From assembly GCA_020630805.1 (NCBI GenBank), contig JAHDIM010000004.1, positions 1-48,618 of the forward strand: 48,618 nt of DNA, read 5' to 3'. This stretch comes from Anaerolineales bacterium (lineage in GTDB: Bacteria > Chloroflexota > Anaerolineae > Anaerolineales > UBA6668). Both the position numbers and the translations under genes were made by a program. The notes beneath the pieces are model-generated. The model was not told the origin of the DNA and ran no database searches. It worked only from the letters and a program-made list of their open reading frames with translations. Positions 47,150 through 48,618 of the stretch are shown one piece after another. Every line of letters begins with the position of its first letter. Positions within the stretch are counted from its first letter, which is position 1.

Positions 47150-47158
47150 GAGGGTTTA

Positions 47159-47246
47159 CTGATGAGTGACGAGTGATAAGTGAAATTGACCAACGGTTTA
47201 GCCAAACACTTAGGTTTACATCACTCGTTACTCATCACTCGTCAGA
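47159..47246. repeat. Intergenic inverted-repeat element, GAGTGATGAGTGACGAG family
   Basis: ACTGATGAGTGACGAGTGATAAGTG ... CATCACTCGTTACTCATCACTCGTCAG; the right arm encodes the last residues and stop of the Ldh2-family gene. Confidence 0.88.
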
Positions 47247-48238
47247 CTCCGAATCTTCTCAACAAGCTCCGTCTTGATCAGCCTCGGCTCAGTTGACAAG
47301 CGGTTCTTGTGCCGTCGTTGGCCCGGTAGACGTACACCATCCATGTTTTCCAACTTAGATAAGAAGTCTTCGCTATGCGCTTCCCAATTGTCACCAGCGA
47401 TGATCTTCGGTGACATCGCGATGATGAGCTGACCGCCCTGCGCTGGGCCGCCATCTTTGTTGTCCGCTTCGCCAGCTTCGTAGCTGAAATAGTCGCCAAC
47501 AAGCCCTGCCGACAACAGCTCTATCATCGTCGCAATGGCAGAACCTTTGTACGTTCCAAACGGCAAAATCACGCCACCTTGATGGACAGCTTTTGCGTCA
47601 GTCGTTGGGTTACCATCACTGTCTAGTCCAACACCTTCAGGCAACGCATGCCCATCACGCGCCGCAAGACCGACTTCACCGCGGGCCATTGCCGCTGTTG
47701 CCATATCAAACACGTACGGCGGTTTGTTTGGACGTGGCCAAGCAAACGAAATCGGATTGGTGCTGAAAAACGCCTTCTTCGCCCCATATGGCGCAACCAT
47801 CGGGGTATGTGCGGTACACGCCAGCCCCACTAATCCACGTTCTGCAATGGCTTCAGTTTCCGGCCAAAGCGCCGCGAAGTGATGGCTTTTGCGAATGGCA
47901 AGCACCGCAATCCCAAGGGTTTCAGCAGCATCTGCCAGCACGGGAATACCGCGCTCTAACGCCAGCGGTGCAAACCCATTATGCCCATCGAGCCTAATCG
48001 CAGCAGGTGTGACCGCTTCAATCTCAGGCTCCGCCTTGCCATTGACCTTGCCGCTCCGCAGCGAGGCCACATGCCCCGGAATACGAAAAAGACCGTGAGA
48101 CTCCGAGCCATCACGCTCGGCAGTACTCACGGTCTTTGCAACCGCAGCCGCGTTCGCAGAATCGCAGCCATTTGCCAGCATGCAGGTTTCTGCGAGGGTG
48201 TAGATTTGTTGGATAGTGAGAGGAGTTCTTTCAGACAT
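47228..48238 (-). CDS. Ldh2/MDH family oxidoreductase (malate/L-lactate/ureidoglycolate dehydrogenase; candidate pyrroline-2-carboxylate reductase type)
   Basis: AERDGSESHGLFRIPGHVASLRSG, HFAALWPETEAIAERGLVGLACTAHTPMVAPYG, FSTNPISFAWPRP, FGTYKGSAIATMIELLSAGLVGD. Likely start 48238. Confidence 0.9.
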   Translation of the reverse strand: MSERTPLTIQQIYTLAETCMLANGCDSANAAAVAKTVSTAERDGSESHGLFRIPGHVASLRSGKVNGKAEPEIEAVTPAAIRLDGHNGFAPLALERGIPVLADAAETLGIAVLAIRKSHHFAALWPETEAIAERGLVGLACTAHTPMVAPYGAKKAFFSTNPISFAWPRPNKPPYVFDMATAAMARGEVGLAARDGHALPEGVGLDSDGNPTTDAKAVHQGGVILPFGTYKGSAIATMIELLSAGLVGDYFSYEAGEADNKDGGPAQGGQLIIAMSPKIIAGDNWEAHSEDFLSKLENMDGVRLPGQRRHKNRLSTEPRLIKTELVEKIRSLTSDE

Positions 48239-48357
48239 CATAATGCGTAAGGTGTAATTCGTAACTGTGCTAAACACGACGGTTACGTAAAAGATTGCAG
48301 CTCATTATAGAGGGTGTCTCGAACAATCTTACGCATTACACGTTACGAATTACACCC
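48239..48357. repeat. Intergenic inverted-repeat element, GTAATTCGTAACGTGTAATGCG family
   Basis: ATAATGCGTAAGGTGTAATTCGTAACTG ... CTTACGCATTACACGTTACGAATTACACC. Confidence 0.88.
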
Positions 48358-48618
48358 CTTTCGTAATCCCACCATCCACTCTCAAATTCTGCCCCGTAAT
48401 ATACGCCGCCCCATCTGACACCAAGAACAGCGCCGTTTCGGCAATTTCATTGACGGTACCATAGCGTTCCATAGGAATTTGCTTTAAGAAGTATTCGCTT
48501 TCTGGCAAGCTGTCGATAAATCCTGGCAGAATGTTATTCATGCGAATATTCTTGCTGGCAAATTCATTGGCGTACAGTTTCGCATACGCGGCCAATCCTG
48601 CACGAAAAACGCCTGAGG
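48350..48618 (-). CDS. SDR family oxidoreductase, C-terminal part (runs off the right edge)
   Basis: SGVFRAGLAAYAKLYANEFASKNIRMNNILPGFIDSLPESEYFLKQIPMERYGTVNEIAETALFLVSDGAAYITGQNLRVDGGITKGV; reading frame stays open beyond the TTG called at 48595. Confidence 0.9.
   Translation of the reverse strand, partial: SGVFRAGLAAYAKLYANEFASKNIRMNNILPGFIDSLPESEYFLKQIPMERYGTVNEIAETALFLVSDGAAYITGQNLRVDGGITKGV

Overview
Window of about 48.6 kb from a bacterial chromosome. Origin is probably Chloroflexota-like, a weak inference from Pro/Thr-rich lipoprotein linkers, gene content and intergenic repeats. Left to right it contains: (1) a myo-inositol catabolic/transport cluster on the minus strand (IolE-like, IolA/MmsA, PhyH dioxygenase, IolD, IolG, single-domain sugar ABC ATPase, two permeases), with a divergent IclR regulator; (2) a molybdenum-hydroxylase cluster on the plus strand (MoxR/CoxD-like, VWA/CoxE-like, CoxS, form-II CoxL, CoxM with an unexpected C-terminal helix-hairpin-helix tail); (3) a BcsB-like / GspE-N-GT2 / polytopic membrane protein exopolysaccharide operon; (4) a tethered intradiol dioxygenase-like lipoprotein, a ZIP transporter, acetyl-CoA synthetase and an Fe3+-type ABC importer; (5) a LysM-glucose/sorbosone dehydrogenase, a ClC channel with RCK_C domain and DinB; (6) a minus-strand amino-acid/betaine-type catabolic region (SDR, two enolase-superfamily enzymes, PEP carboxykinase, aminotransferase-methyltransferase-aminotransferase, DadA-like oxidase, Ldh2-family dehydrogenase, partial SDR). 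The most unusual signal is not a gene. Many short intergenic gaps are filled almost exactly from stop codon to start codon by imperfect inverted-repeat elements. Each is built from its own short degenerate word (GTAGAGAGTAAGAG, GTTAGTTTGTTGGTTGG, GATAGAGGATAGAAG, AACACGGAT, CACGAAG, GAGTGATGAGTGACGAG, GTAATTCGTAACGTGTAATGCG, TTAATTGCTAACCGTTAAT). One of them encloses a four-helix-bundle (S23/IVP family) ORF. All analysis was by reading; no database search was run.
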